From an uncultured Clostridia bacterium (GTDB lineage Bacteria; Bacillota; Clostridia; Christensenellales; Borkfalkiaceae), in NCBI GenBank assembly GCA_947589285.1, contig CANPZV010000006.1, forward strand, positions 1 to 47,856: DNA of 47,856 bases, written 5' to 3'. Shown here in pieces: positions 39,859 to 47,754 of this stretch (its first letter is position 1; every line of letters begins with the position of its first letter). A program made the position numbers and the translations under genes. Under the pieces are notes generated by a model, which was not told where the DNA came from, ran no database searches, and was given only the letters and a program-made list of their open reading frames with translations.

Positions 39859-40773
39859 ATGGAAGCGCAGGAAAACACATTGCGGCGGCCGCCCGTATGG
39901 GAGGGAGGGATCGCCTTCTCGCTGGCCGCGCTCCTCTCCGTCCTGTTCGCGCTCCTCGTCTCGGTCATTCTCGGCCTCGCGGGGGCGGGCGCGCAGGCAC
40001 AGGGGACAGATTGGTTCAAATACCTCTCCTTTCTGTTGCCGCAACTCGCATTTGCGGCGGCATGTATCGTGTTTTTCCGTCGGTCGAAGGAGCCTGTGCA
40101 GAGCATCTACCGCCCGTGCAAGTGGCAGTATTTTCCCGTCGCCCTGCTGTTGCAGTTCGGCCTTCTGTTTTCGCTGAACTTCCTCAACGGGTACTTCGTG
40201 GACCTTTTGGAGCTGTTCGGCTATCGGCCGACGATGGAGGAGTCCGTTCCGACGCTCACGGGCTGGAACCTCTTGCCCGCGCTTCTCATCATCGCATTTC
40301 TTCCCGCCGTCTTTGAGGAGACCCTCTTCCGCGGCGCGGTGCTTGGCAGTATGGGGAAGAGCGGGTGGGGGACCCTCCCCGCCGTCCTCATCTCGGGCTT
40401 GCTCTTTTCGCTCTTCCACGGCAACCCCGAACAGACGGTCTACCAATTCCTCTGCGGGGCGGCCTTTGCCCTGCTCGCCGAGCGGGCGGGGAGCATCCTC
40501 CCCGGGATGCTCGCACATTTTGCAAATAACGCCGCCATTTTGGTCATGGCGGCCTGCGGCGCGGACCTCGCGGCATTGGGCGTGGGCGCGTCCGTCGCCC
40601 TCTACGCCGTCTCGGGGGCGTGCCTTTTGGGCAGTCTGCTCTTCCTCCTCTTGGGCAAGCACAGGAAGGGGGGCGTGAAGGAGGGCAAGCAGTTCTTTCT
40701 TTCGGCCTCCGTCGGCATTCTCGTCTGCGCCGTCGAGTGGATCGTCGCGCTCATCGGAGGGTTCACGGCATGA
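39859..40773 (+). CDS. CPBP-family intramembrane metalloprotease (leaderless)
   Basis: A 304-residue membrane protein with about eight helices and the three CPBP/ABI motifs: FEETLFRG (about 154-161, the EExxxR motif), FSLFHGNPEQ (about 187-196) and HFANN (about 224-228). These form the Rce1-like glutamate protease site in the membrane. Bacterial members process or protect against small peptides; the substrate here is unknown. ATG 39859 lies 6 nt after the -10 hexamer, with no Shine-Dalgarno. An earlier in-frame ATG at 39823 is inside the promoter. First gene of a tightly packed operon. Confidence 0.88.
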   Translation: MEAQENTLRRPPVWEGGIAFSLAALLSVLFALLVSVILGLAGAGAQAQGTDWFKYLSFLLPQLAFAAACIVFFRRSKEPVQSIYRPCKWQYFPVALLLQFGLLFSLNFLNGYFVDLLELFGYRPTMEESVPTLTGWNLLPALLIIAFLPAVFEETLFRGAVLGSMGKSGWGTLPAVLISGLLFSLFHGNPEQTVYQFLCGAAFALLAERAGSILPGMLAHFANNAAILVMAACGADLAALGVGASVALYAVSGACLLGSLLFLLLGKHRKGGVKEGKQFFLSASVGILVCAVEWIVALIGGFTA

Positions 40774-41207
40774 TGAAGATCACCCTCGTCTGCGTCGGGA
40801 AGCTCAAGGAGCAGTTTTGGCGGGATGCCTGTGCGGAATACGAAAAGCGGCTCTCCCGCTTCTGCAAATTGGAGATACGGGAACTCCCCGAACGCGCCTC
40901 TTTGAACGAGGAGGGGGCGGAGATCCTCAAAACTATGCGCGGGTTTGCCGTCGTCTCTGCGATCGAGGGCAAGAGGATGCGCTCGGAGGACTTTGCCGCC
41001 CTTGTGAAGCGGTTGCAGGACGAGGGGCGGGAGACGACGTTCGTGATCGGCTCCTCCCGCGGCCTCTGCGACGGGGTGAAGGGGGCGGCGGACGAGAAGA
41101 TCTCCTTCTCGGACATGACCTTTCCCCACCAGATGTTCCGCGTCGTCCTTTTGGAACAGCTCTACCGCGCCTTCATGATCAACAGCGGCGCGGAGTACCA
41201 CAAGTAG
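40770..41207 (+). CDS. rlmH: 23S rRNA (pseudouridine1915-N3)-methyltransferase
   Basis: SPOUT methyltransferase that modifies pseudouridine 1915 in helix 69 of 23S rRNA on assembled ribosomes. The 145 residues begin MMKITLVCVGKLKEQFW and end with the highly conserved FVIGSSRGLCDGV...ADEKISFSDMTFPHQMFRV and LLEQLYRAFMINSGAEYHK stretches. ATG 40770 overlaps the CPBP stop codon, with GGAGG 9 nt upstream. It is a little shorter than the usual 156-159 residues, the difference lying in the central region. Confidence 0.95.
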   Translation: MMKITLVCVGKLKEQFWRDACAEYEKRLSRFCKLEIRELPERASLNEEGAEILKTMRGFAVVSAIEGKRMRSEDFAALVKRLQDEGRETTFVIGSSRGLCDGVKGAADEKISFSDMTFPHQMFRVVLLEQLYRAFMINSGAEYHK

Positions 41208-41220
41208 CATATAATGCGGC

Positions 41221-42039
41221 GTGAGCATCTTTGAGGAAGTTTCATCTTTTTTTGAGAGCTACCGCGGCGACAAGTACATCTATGGGACCAGCGAGGAGGG
41301 GCGGCCGCTCTATGCCGTCCGCGTGGGACGGGGAGAGGCCGTGGGCGTCTCGCAGTACGCGATCCACGCGCGGGAGGGCGTCACCGCGCTCTTGGGCCTC
41401 GAACAAATCCGCCGCGGCGTAAAGAGGGGGAGCGTTTGGTTCCTCCCCTGCACCAATCCCGACGGCGTGATGCTCTCCGAGGAGGGCATCGGGACGGTCT
41501 CAGAGGCAAACCGCGCCGCGCTGATAGACATCAACGGCGGGAGCGGCTTTTCGCTCTGGAAGGCCAACGCGCGGGGCGTCGATCTCAACGTCAATTTTCC
41601 CGCAAAATGGGGGACAGGTGTGCAAAACCGCACCTCTCCTGCCCCCGAGAGCTACATCGGAACGGCCCCCCTTTGCGCCAAGGAGAGCATGGCGTTGTAC
41701 GAGTTCACCCTCAAAGTACAGCCCCGCTTCACCGTCTCGTGGCACACCAAGGGAGAGGAGATCTATTGGCATTTTCACCAGCCCCCGATCAGAAAAATGC
41801 GGGACAGGAAGCTCGCGCTCGCTCTCTCCGAGGCGACGGGGTACCCTCTGCGGGAGGCGGCGGGTTCCGTCGGCGGCTACAAGGATTGGTGCATCGAGAC
41901 GCTGAAGATTCCCGCCTTCACGGTGGAGGTCGGCGCGGACGCGCTCAGACATCCCCTCGGCAGGGACGCCTTGCCGATGCTCATTCAAAAAAATCTCGAC
42001 GCCGTGGCGCGTCTTACGGAAGTGATCTCGTGGAAATAA
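41221..42039 (+). CDS. M14-family zinc carboxypeptidase
   Basis: A 272-residue cytoplasmic-looking protein (no signal peptide) of the carboxypeptidase A/gamma-D-glutamyl-peptidase type. The zinc ligands are His49 and Glu52 in HAREG and His175 in SWHTKGEEIYW. Catalytic Glu236 is in FTVEVGAD. NPDGV (around 80) and NARGVDLNVNFP (around 115-127) are standard family loops. A role in recycling wall peptides (gamma-D-Glu-DAP) is plausible but inferred. GTG 41221 has no Shine-Dalgarno, and a TATAAT ends 5 nt before it, so it may also be leaderless. The stop codon overlaps tadA. Confidence 0.85.
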   Translation: MSIFEEVSSFFESYRGDKYIYGTSEEGRPLYAVRVGRGEAVGVSQYAIHAREGVTALLGLEQIRRGVKRGSVWFLPCTNPDGVMLSEEGIGTVSEANRAALIDINGGSGFSLWKANARGVDLNVNFPAKWGTGVQNRTSPAPESYIGTAPLCAKESMALYEFTLKVQPRFTVSWHTKGEEIYWHFHQPPIRKMRDRKLALALSEATGYPLREAAGSVGGYKDWCIETLKIPAFTVEVGADALRHPLGRDALPMLIQKNLDAVARLTEVISWK

Positions 42040-42497
42040 AGTTCATGCGGGAGGCGTTGCGCCTCGCAAAGAAGGCAAGTTCGCTCGGGGAAGTGCCCAT
42101 TGGCGCGGTCGTCGTCCTCGACGGAAAGATCATCGGGCGGGGGTACAATCTCCGCACAAAGCTGCAGATGGCGACGGCCCACGCCGAGATCCGCGCCATC
42201 GACAGGGCATGCAAAAAGCTCGGCTCCTGGCGGCTCGAAGGGGCGGAGATCTATGTGACGCTCGAACCCTGCCCCATGTGCATGGGGGCAATTCTCAACA
42301 GCAGGATCGGGAGGGTGTACTTCGGCGCATATGAACAGAAGGGCAGGAGCCTGACGCGCGAACTTGCGGCGGCGAACCTGCTCAACCACACCGCCGAGGT
42401 CACGGGCGGGATCATGGAGCAGGAGTGTTCCGCCGTCTTGACCGAATTTTTCTCCGAAATGCGCGAGCGGGAAAGGAGATCAAAGAACGGAGAGTGA
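42030..42497 (+). CDS. tadA: tRNA adenosine(34) deaminase
   Basis: Converts A34 to inosine in the tRNA wobble position. The 155 residues show the cytidine-deaminase-fold zinc site: His51 and Glu53 in TAHAEIRA, and Cys81 and Cys84 in EPCPMCMGAI. The N-terminus (KFMREALRLAKKA) matches TadA. GTG 42030 overlaps the M14 stop codon and has GGAAG 7 nt upstream; the ATG at 42045 would remove part of the first helix. Bacteria normally edit only tRNA-Arg(ACG). In this genome tRNA-Pro(AGG) at 226-302 is a second candidate substrate. Confidence 0.93.
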   Translation: MEIKFMREALRLAKKASSLGEVPIGAVVVLDGKIIGRGYNLRTKLQMATAHAEIRAIDRACKKLGSWRLEGAEIYVTLEPCPMCMGAILNSRIGRVYFGAYEQKGRSLTRELAAANLLNHTAEVTGGIMEQECSAVLTEFFSEMRERERRSKNGE

Positions 42498-42553
42498 ATT
42501 TTCCCTATACGCATGGCCGTGTTGAATTTTTTACAGACGAGGAGGGGAGGCGA

Positions 42554-43399
42554 GTGGAAAAACTGCTGCTCGTTGACGGGAGCAACCTACTCTTTCAAAT
42601 GTTTTTCGGAATGCCGTCGCGCATTTTGAACGGGAGCGGCAGAGCCATTCACGGGACGATGGGCTTTGTCGGCGCGCTTCTCAAAATTGTCCGCCTGACC
42701 GAACCGACCCATCTTGCCGTGCTGTTCGACGGCGAACATGAGAACGCCCGTGCGGCTCTCGACCCCGCTTACAAGGCCAACCGTCCCGATTACAGCCAGG
42801 TTGCGGCGGAAGAGGACCCCTTTTCCCAGCTTCCCGACGTCTATGCCGCCCTCGATTTTCTCGCCGTCCGCCATGCGGAGACCGTGGATTGCGAGACGGA
42901 CGATTGGATCGCGGGATACGCATATGCCCATGGGGAACGGGCGAAGGTCGTCATCTCTTCCTTTGACAGCGACTACTTCCAGCTTTTGAGCCGAAATGTC
43001 TCCGTGCTTCGCTACCGCGGGAGGAATACCGTCGTCTGTACGCCCGAATTTTTGGAGGAAAGATATGGCGTCTTGCCGAGCCGCTATGCCGACTTCAAGG
43101 CACTCACGGGAGATTCGGCCGACAACATCAAGGGCGCGGATAAGGTCGGACCAAAGACGGCGGCGCAGTTGTTGGAGAGATTCGGTTCGCTTGAAAACCT
43201 GTTGGAGCATGCGGACGAGATCGAGCGTCCGATCGTGCGGGAAGCGATCTGCACGGCCACAGAGCGGCTGAGGAGGAACTATCGGCTGATCAAATTGGCC
43301 CCGTGGCCGCAGTTGCCCTTTGATTGGGACGAAATGACGCGTCCCGCATCTTTTCCGTCCACGACGGAGACCTTGCGCGGGATCGGCCTTCTCCCCTAA
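42554..43399 (+). CDS. Stand-alone 5'-3' exonuclease (Pol I N-terminal domain type)
   Basis: A 281-residue flap-type nuclease like Bacillus YpcP. Metal ligands appear in LLLVDGSNLLFQMFFG (N-terminus), VLFDGEHENARAALDPAYKANR, CETDDWIAGYA and ISSFDSDYFQLL. The helix-3-turn-helix DNA site is LTGDSADNIKGADKVGPKTAAQLLERFGS. It should remove RNA primers and flaps. GTG 42554 is preceded by GGAGGGGAGG. Earlier in-frame starts (GTG 42494, or an ATG within tadA) lack a ribosome site. Last gene of the operon. Confidence 0.88.
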   Translation: MEKLLLVDGSNLLFQMFFGMPSRILNGSGRAIHGTMGFVGALLKIVRLTEPTHLAVLFDGEHENARAALDPAYKANRPDYSQVAAEEDPFSQLPDVYAALDFLAVRHAETVDCETDDWIAGYAYAHGERAKVVISSFDSDYFQLLSRNVSVLRYRGRNTVVCTPEFLEERYGVLPSRYADFKALTGDSADNIKGADKVGPKTAAQLLERFGSLENLLEHADEIERPIVREAICTATERLRRNYRLIKLAPWPQLPFDWDEMTRPASFPSTTETLRGIGLLP

Positions 43400-43419
43400 G
43401 TATTTTCGTCCATTCCGAA

Positions 43420-43796
43420 GTCTTGCCCCCTCCATGGGGGCGTTTTTTACCCCTCCATGGAGGTACCGCGGCGCAAGCCCCCTCCATGGGAGGGGGGTAG
43501 GGGGGCAACGGCAAGTCATGCCCACCTCAGTCACCTGCGGTGACAGCTCCTCCTCAGGAGGAGCCTTCTCGTTGCTCCCGCGTCATTCTGAGAAACGGGA
43601 GCCGAACGAAATCCGACGAACTAAACCGAAGAATCTCGCGGGGCAATGCACAGTAGCGGCGAGATGCTTCGGGTCAGTCTCTTTTGACTTCATACAACTT
43701 CCCTTCTCAGCATGACGCCGCGACTTAGGACTTTGTTTGAGGGGATTCTTCCCCTTCGGCAAGCTCAGGGTCAGAATGAGAGGGGACGCATTATAC
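43420..43796. repeat. Repeat island 10 (E, C, inverted long A, A)
   Basis: An E unit of CCCCCTCCATGG blocks (43426-43505) is followed by a C unit with GTCACC-TGC-GGTGAC (43527-43560). An inverted long A unit (ATTCT...AGAAT at 43584-43634; ATGCT...AGCAT at 43661-43712) and an A hairpin with the tip CCCTTCGG...CTCAGGG (43745-43777) follow. No gene is supported. Confidence 0.85.
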
Positions 43797-43834
43797 AAAA
43801 GTCGGGCCATCACAAACGTGATGGCCCGACTTTT
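43797..43834. terminator. Bidirectional terminator at the xre gene end
   Basis: GTCGGGCCATCAC (43801-43813) pairs perfectly with GTGATGGCCCGAC (43818-43830), flanked by AAAA and TTTT. It overlaps the regulator's stop codon. Confidence 0.9.
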
Positions 43835-44057
43835 ACCAATCGTTTTTTAAGCCGATCAAATAGTCGGCGGAGACATTGAAGTATCTCGCGATCTTGAAGA
43901 TCGCATCGGCCGTGGGACTCTGTTTGCCCGTCTCCCAATAACTGATCGAGGCATTGCTCAAATTCAAAGTCTTTGCAAGCTCATTCTGCCCGATGTTCTT
44001 TTCCGCGCGGAGCGTTTTCAGCCGCTCTCCGAATACTTTTCGGTCAAATTCTTCCAT
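43833..44057 (-). CDS. Xre-family helix-turn-helix regulator
   Basis: A 74-residue, single-domain Cro/CI-type repressor: FGERLKTLRAEKNIGQNELAKTLNLSNASISYWETGKQSPTADAIFKIARYFNVSADYLIGL. Helices 2 and 3 (about 22-42) form the DNA-reading unit. It is divergent from a small membrane protein gene, with a perfect 16-bp palindrome in the promoter of that gene and an imperfect one over its own -10. Control of both by this protein is the simplest reading. ATG 44057 has no Shine-Dalgarno and lies 6 nt after a -10-like TAGATT, so it may be leaderless. Confidence 0.9.
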   Translation of the reverse strand: MEEFDRKVFGERLKTLRAEKNIGQNELAKTLNLSNASISYWETGKQSPTADAIFKIARYFNVSADYLIGLKNDW

Positions 44058-44063
44058 AAAAAT

Positions 44064-44119
44064 AATCTAACAAAAATTAGTGCAAAACACTTGACTTCTA
44101 ATTATAATTAGATTATAAT
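44064..44119 (+). promoter_or_regulatory. Divergent control region of xre and the small membrane protein gene
   Basis: The rightward promoter is TTGACT (44091-44096), 17 bp, TATAAT (44114-44119). The spacer holds the perfect palindrome TCTAATTATAATTAGA (44097-44112). A weaker site CTAA-N6-TTAG (44067-44080) covers the leftward -10 TAGATT (44069-44064). Confidence 0.8.
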
Positions 44120-44148
44120 GGAAGAAAAATACGAAGGAGGTAGTTATA

Positions 44149-44415
44149 ATGGCTGTTGCGGGTCTGATTTTTGCGATCCTCGGGCTTATTTCGGGACTGA
44201 TCGGCTTTGCCGTTCCGATCTTGAGCATTCTCGGGCTTCCCATCGCGCTCATCGGCTTGATTTTGAGCTGTGTCGCGATGAAGAAGGAAAAGACGGGCAT
44301 GACGACGGCGGGTCTCGTGATCGGGATCATCGCCACCGTATTCACTGCGATCACGTTCTTTACCTGCGGTATTTGCGTGATTTGCGCCGCCGGGACTGCC
44401 GGCGCACTCATGTGA
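44149..44415 (+). CDS. Small membrane protein (DUF4190-like)
   Basis: An 88-residue, very hydrophobic protein with two or three helices (about 4-22, 24-43, 52-85) and a short charged turn MKKEKTGM. The pattern, helix hairpin followed by KTGMTTAGLVIGIIA, resembles DUF4190 domains found in small Firmicutes membrane proteins of unknown role. AAGGAGG lies 8 nt before ATG 44149. Expression appears to be repressed by the divergent Xre protein. A terminator follows 9 nt after the stop codon. Confidence 0.8.
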   Translation: MAVAGLIFAILGLISGLIGFAVPILSILGLPIALIGLILSCVAMKKEKTGMTTAGLVIGIIATVFTAITFFTCGICVICAAGTAGALM

Positions 44416-44423
44416 GCGGCAAC

Positions 44424-44454
44424 AGGGGGAGTGTCACGCTCCCCCTAAATTTTT
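44424..44454 (+). terminator. Terminator between the small membrane protein gene and lgt
   Basis: AGGGGGAG (44424-44431) pairs with CTCCCCCT (44439-44446), extended by TG/CG pairs, then AAATTTTT. It ends 10 nt before the lgt start, so lgt needs read-through or an unseen promoter. Confidence 0.8.
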
Positions 44455-44464
44455 CGGATCACTT

Positions 44465-45250
44465 ATGGAAATCAAGGTCAATGGGTTCAACATATTCGGT
44501 CGCGAAATCCCCTTTTACGGCCTCTTGTTTGTGCTGGGATTTGCGGTCGCGGTCCTGACGGCGATCCCGAAAGCGCGCCGCATGGGACTTCCGTTCACGG
44601 AGATCGCGTGTTCGGCTGTGTTTGCGGGCGTAGGGGGGATCCTCGGAGCAAAATTGCTCTCCGTTCTCACTTCCATTCACTATATTATCGAATATCATAT
44701 CTCCTTCCTCGACATCATTCGGAACGGCTTTGTCTTTTACGGAGGCTTGATCGGCGGCACACTCGGGCTTTTGATCTATGCCAAGGCATTCCGTGAGCCG
44801 ATCCTGCGCTATTTTGATCTCTATGCGGCGGGAACTGCGCTCGGACACGCGTTCGGGCGGGTCGGGTGCCTCTTTTCGGGCTGTTGCTATGGACTTCCGA
44901 CGGCAGGAGGATTTTTTGTCGTGTATCAGAGCGCGATCGATCCGAATACGCCGCTCGGGATCCCGCTCCTGCCTATTCAGTTGATTGAAAGTTTCTGCCT
45001 TGTCGTGATCTACGCGGTGTGTGAGATCGTCTTTTATTGCGGAAAACGGCGGGGCGTAAGTGCCGCGGCCTATGCTTTCTTGTACGCGACGACAAGATTT
45101 GTGCTTGAATTTTTCCGAGGCGATCCCGTCCGCGGGCTGTTGGGCGGGTTATCGACTTCGCAGTATATCTCGCTGGCCATCATTGCCGTGAGTTCCGTCG
45201 TCGTTGTCTGCGCCGCGCTTCGCCGCCGCGGCGCGATAAAAGTGAAATGA
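44465..45250 (+). CDS. lgt: Prolipoprotein diacylglyceryl transferase
   Basis: Transfers diacylglycerol from phosphatidylglycerol to the lipobox Cys of prelipoproteins. A 261-residue membrane enzyme with seven helices. It has the Lgt signature GHAFGRVGCLFSGCCYG (about 126-142), with the essential Arg and Gly residues. IPFYGLLFVLGF near the N-terminus and RFVLEFFRGD near 217 are also conserved. Only a weak GGATCA precedes ATG 44465, directly behind a terminator. The lipoprotein at 36.8 kb is one expected substrate. Confidence 0.93.
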   Translation: MEIKVNGFNIFGREIPFYGLLFVLGFAVAVLTAIPKARRMGLPFTEIACSAVFAGVGGILGAKLLSVLTSIHYIIEYHISFLDIIRNGFVFYGGLIGGTLGLLIYAKAFREPILRYFDLYAAGTALGHAFGRVGCLFSGCCYGLPTAGGFFVVYQSAIDPNTPLGIPLLPIQLIESFCLVVIYAVCEIVFYCGKRRGVSAAAYAFLYATTRFVLEFFRGDPVRGLLGGLSTSQYISLAIIAVSSVVVVCAALRRRGAIKVK

Positions 45251-45282
45251 TTTGAGAGAGGGCAAGGAGGACTTCTTTCTTC

Positions 45283-46055
45283 GGGATTCTAACTTCGCGC
45301 TTTGCGCTCGTGCCGCCCTTAGAGCAACAAGAATGCGGGCGGGGCGGTCGCTCCGCTCCCTCAGAATGACGCAGTATTCCCCCCCACCACCGCCTTCGGC
45401 GGAGCCTCCCCCCCCAAGGGGTAGGCTTTACCCCCTCCCGAGGAGGGGGGGTAGGGGGGTGGGCAACGGCCGATCATGCCCACCTCAGTCACCTGCGGTG
45501 ACAGCTCCTCCTCAGGAGGAGCTTCCTCGCTGCCCCCGCGTCATTCTGAGCCGAAGGCGAAGAATCCCGTGAACGTAGTCCCTACTTTCCTCCACGGGAT
45601 TCTAACTTCGCGCTTTGCGCTCGTGCCGCCCTTAGAGCAACAAGAATGCGGGCGGGGCGGTCGCTACGCTCCCTCTGAATGACGCGGTGTTCCCCCCCAC
45701 CACCGCCTTCGGCGGAGCCTCCCCCCCAAGGGGTAGGCTTTACCCCCTCCCGAGGAGGGGGGTAAGGGGGTGGGCAACGGCCGATCATGCCCACCTCAGT
45801 CACCTGCGGTGACAGCTCCTCCTTGGGAGGAGCCTCCTCGCTGCCCCTGTAGGGGAGAATTTTGCACTTCTGCCAAAGATTGATAATCTTTGGCGCAAAA
45901 TTCTCTTAGCATTTGCCCATATGTCTCGGGCAAATGCTGACCAAGGGCGGGGAGCTACCCGCCCGAGACAGTGGCGAACGGAGTGAGCCAAAGGGGTTTT
46001 GAAACCCCTCTGTCACTTCGTGATATCTCCCCTATAAGGGGCGACGAGAGAGGAA
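45283..46055. repeat. Repeat island 11: about 310-bp tandem duplication plus F and B
   Basis: The block starting GGGATTCTAACTTCGCG (45283) recurs at 45596 with few differences. Each block contains an A hairpin with expanded tip (ATTCT...AGAAT, the second copy with CTGAAT), an inverted E unit with CCGCC-TTC-GGCGG, and a C unit with GTCACC-TGC-GGTGAC. An F element (45856-45968) and an inverted B unit (45985-46050) follow. No gene is seen between lgt and gpmI. Confidence 0.88.
45856..45968. repeat. F element, copy 2
   Basis: AGAATTTTGC...GCAAAATTCT encloses CCAAAGAT-TGAT-AATCTTTGG, followed by GCATTTGCCC...GGGCAAATGC and GGCGGG-GAGCTA-CCCGCC. It is inserted behind CTGTAGGGG of a C/B-type repeat, whereas copy 1 (19750) sits behind CTTGAGGG of a D unit. 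Confidence 0.8.
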
Positions 46056-46063
46056 TATACATC

Positions 46064-46098
46064 AAAAAAACAGGCCGTCGCGGGGGGCGACGGCCTGT
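46064..46098 (-). terminator. Terminator of gpmI
   Basis: On the minus strand ACAGGCCGTCGC (46098-46087) pairs with GCGACGGCCTGT (46081-46070) around CCCCC, then a run of T. Confidence 0.9.
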
Positions 46099-46104
46099 CA
46101 AATT

Positions 46105-47658
46105 TTACTTTTCTATCAGGCTCTTTCCCGTCATTTCCTTGGGAATGGGCAGGCCCATCACCTCGAGGAGGGTGGGGGCGAGGTCGGCCAAAATGCCGTC
46201 CTTGCGGAGTTTCACCCCCTTGAGTTTTTCCGAGATCAGCACGACGGGCACGGGATTGGTCGTGTGCGCCGTGAAGGGGGAACCGTCAACATCGAGCATC
46301 TTATCCGCATTTCCGTGGTCGGCGGTGAGAAGGACGGCCCCGCCCATCGACAGGACCTGATCGACGACCTTCTTCACGCATTCGTCCACGGTGTGGACGG
46401 CCTTGACCGCCGCGGGAATGACGCCCGTGTGGCCGACCATGTCGCAGTTGGCAAAGTTCAGGATCATCGCGTCGTATTCGCCCGTCGCAAGCTCCGCGAT
46501 CGCCTTTTCTGTGACCTCGGGGGCAGACATCTCGGGCTGGAGGTCGTAAGTGGCGACCTTGGGGGAGTTGATGAGGACGCGGACCTCGTTCTCATTGGGC
46601 TTTTCCACGCCGCCGTTGAAGAAGAACGTCACATGCGCGTACTTCTCCGTCTCGGCGATGCGGAGCTGTTTTTTGCCCATCTTCGCGAGATATTCGCCCA
46701 AAGTGTTTTCAAGGCTCTGCTTGGGGAAGGCGATCTCCACGCCCTCGAACGCCGCGTCATAGACGGTGAAACAGACATACACGGGGTGCAAAAAGCCCGT
46801 CTTTCTCTCAAACGCTGTGCCCTTGGGAACGACGAATTCTCTCTGCGAGAAGGCGCGGGTGATCTCTCTGGCGCGGTCGGGACGGAAGTTGAAGAAGATG
46901 ATGGAGTCGCCCTCCTCCACGAGCGCGACGGGCTTTCCGTCCCTGCAGATGTTGGTGGGAATCACAAATTCGTCGGTCACGCCGCCCGCATAGCTCTCTT
47001 CAAGCGCGGCGACGGGATCCTCCGCGTGGAGACCTGTGCCCAAAGTCAGCATGTCATACGACTTTTCCTCGCGGTCCCAATTGTTGTCGCGGTCCATGGA
47101 GTAATATCTGCCCGAGAGGGAGGCAAGTTCGCCGTAGCCGAGCTTTTTCATGAAGGCGAGAAGTTCCTTCACATACTCCACGCCCGAGGTGGGGGAGACG
47201 TCGCGCCCGTCCATGAATCCATGCACATAGCATTCGGGCACGCCCCGCCTTTTCGCCATTTCGAGCAGGGCAAACAGGTGGGTGATGTGGCTGTGGACGC
47301 CGCCGTCGGAGAGAAGGCCCCAGAGGTGGAGCTTTTTCCCATTGTCGCGCGCGCTGTCCATCGCCTTGATGAGGGCGGGATTTTCAAAGAAGTCGCCGTC
47401 CTGAATGGCCTTGGTGATCTTGGTCAGATCCTGATAGACGATGCGGCCCGCGCCCATGTTGAGGTGGCCGACCTCGGAGTTGCCCATCTGCCCGTCGGGA
47501 AGGCCCACGGAGAGGCCGCTCGCGCCGAGGGTGGCGGAGGGATAGTTTTCTCTGTAAAAAGTCACATTTTTGCTGCCGTCCATGAAGATGGCGTTGCCGT
47601 TGTGGTCGGGATTCAGCCCGTAACCGTCCATGATGATGATCGCATAGGGTGTTTTCAT
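46105..47658 (-). CDS. gpmI: 2,3-bisphosphoglycerate-independent phosphoglycerate mutase
   Basis: Interconverts 3- and 2-phosphoglycerate in glycolysis, using two Mn ions. The protein has 517 residues of the alkaline-phosphatase superfamily. Asp11 is in IIIMDGYG. The phosphorylated Ser61 is in QMGNSEVGHLNMGAG. Substrate loops are LLSDGGVHSH, HGFMDGRDVSP and FFNFRPDRAREI. The second metal set is in NFANCDMVGHTG and LLTADHGNADKM. ATG 47658 has AGAGGT upstream and a good promoter. Length and motifs are normal. Monocistronic here. Confidence 0.96.
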   Translation of the reverse strand: MKTPYAIIIMDGYGLNPDHNGNAIFMDGSKNVTFYRENYPSATLGASGLSVGLPDGQMGNSEVGHLNMGAGRIVYQDLTKITKAIQDGDFFENPALIKAMDSARDNGKKLHLWGLLSDGGVHSHITHLFALLEMAKRRGVPECYVHGFMDGRDVSPTSGVEYVKELLAFMKKLGYGELASLSGRYYSMDRDNNWDREEKSYDMLTLGTGLHAEDPVAALEESYAGGVTDEFVIPTNICRDGKPVALVEEGDSIIFFNFRPDRAREITRAFSQREFVVPKGTAFERKTGFLHPVYVCFTVYDAAFEGVEIAFPKQSLENTLGEYLAKMGKKQLRIAETEKYAHVTFFFNGGVEKPNENEVRVLINSPKVATYDLQPEMSAPEVTEKAIAELATGEYDAMILNFANCDMVGHTGVIPAAVKAVHTVDECVKKVVDQVLSMGGAVLLTADHGNADKMLDVDGSPFTAHTTNPVPVVLISEKLKGVKLRKDGILADLAPTLLEVMGLPIPKEMTGKSLIEK

Positions 47659-47686
47659 GCTTTTTACCTCTTTTTGATTCCAAATT

Positions 47687-47715
47687 ATTATACATTACTT
47701 TCCATAAATTGGCAA
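47687..47715 (-). promoter_or_regulatory. Promoter of gpmI
   Basis: TTGCCA (47715-47710), 17 bp, TATAAT (47692-47687) on the minus strand. Confidence 0.8.
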
Positions 47716-47754
47716 GTGATTTGAGAAATATTCTCGCGTAAGCCGTTCACCTGC

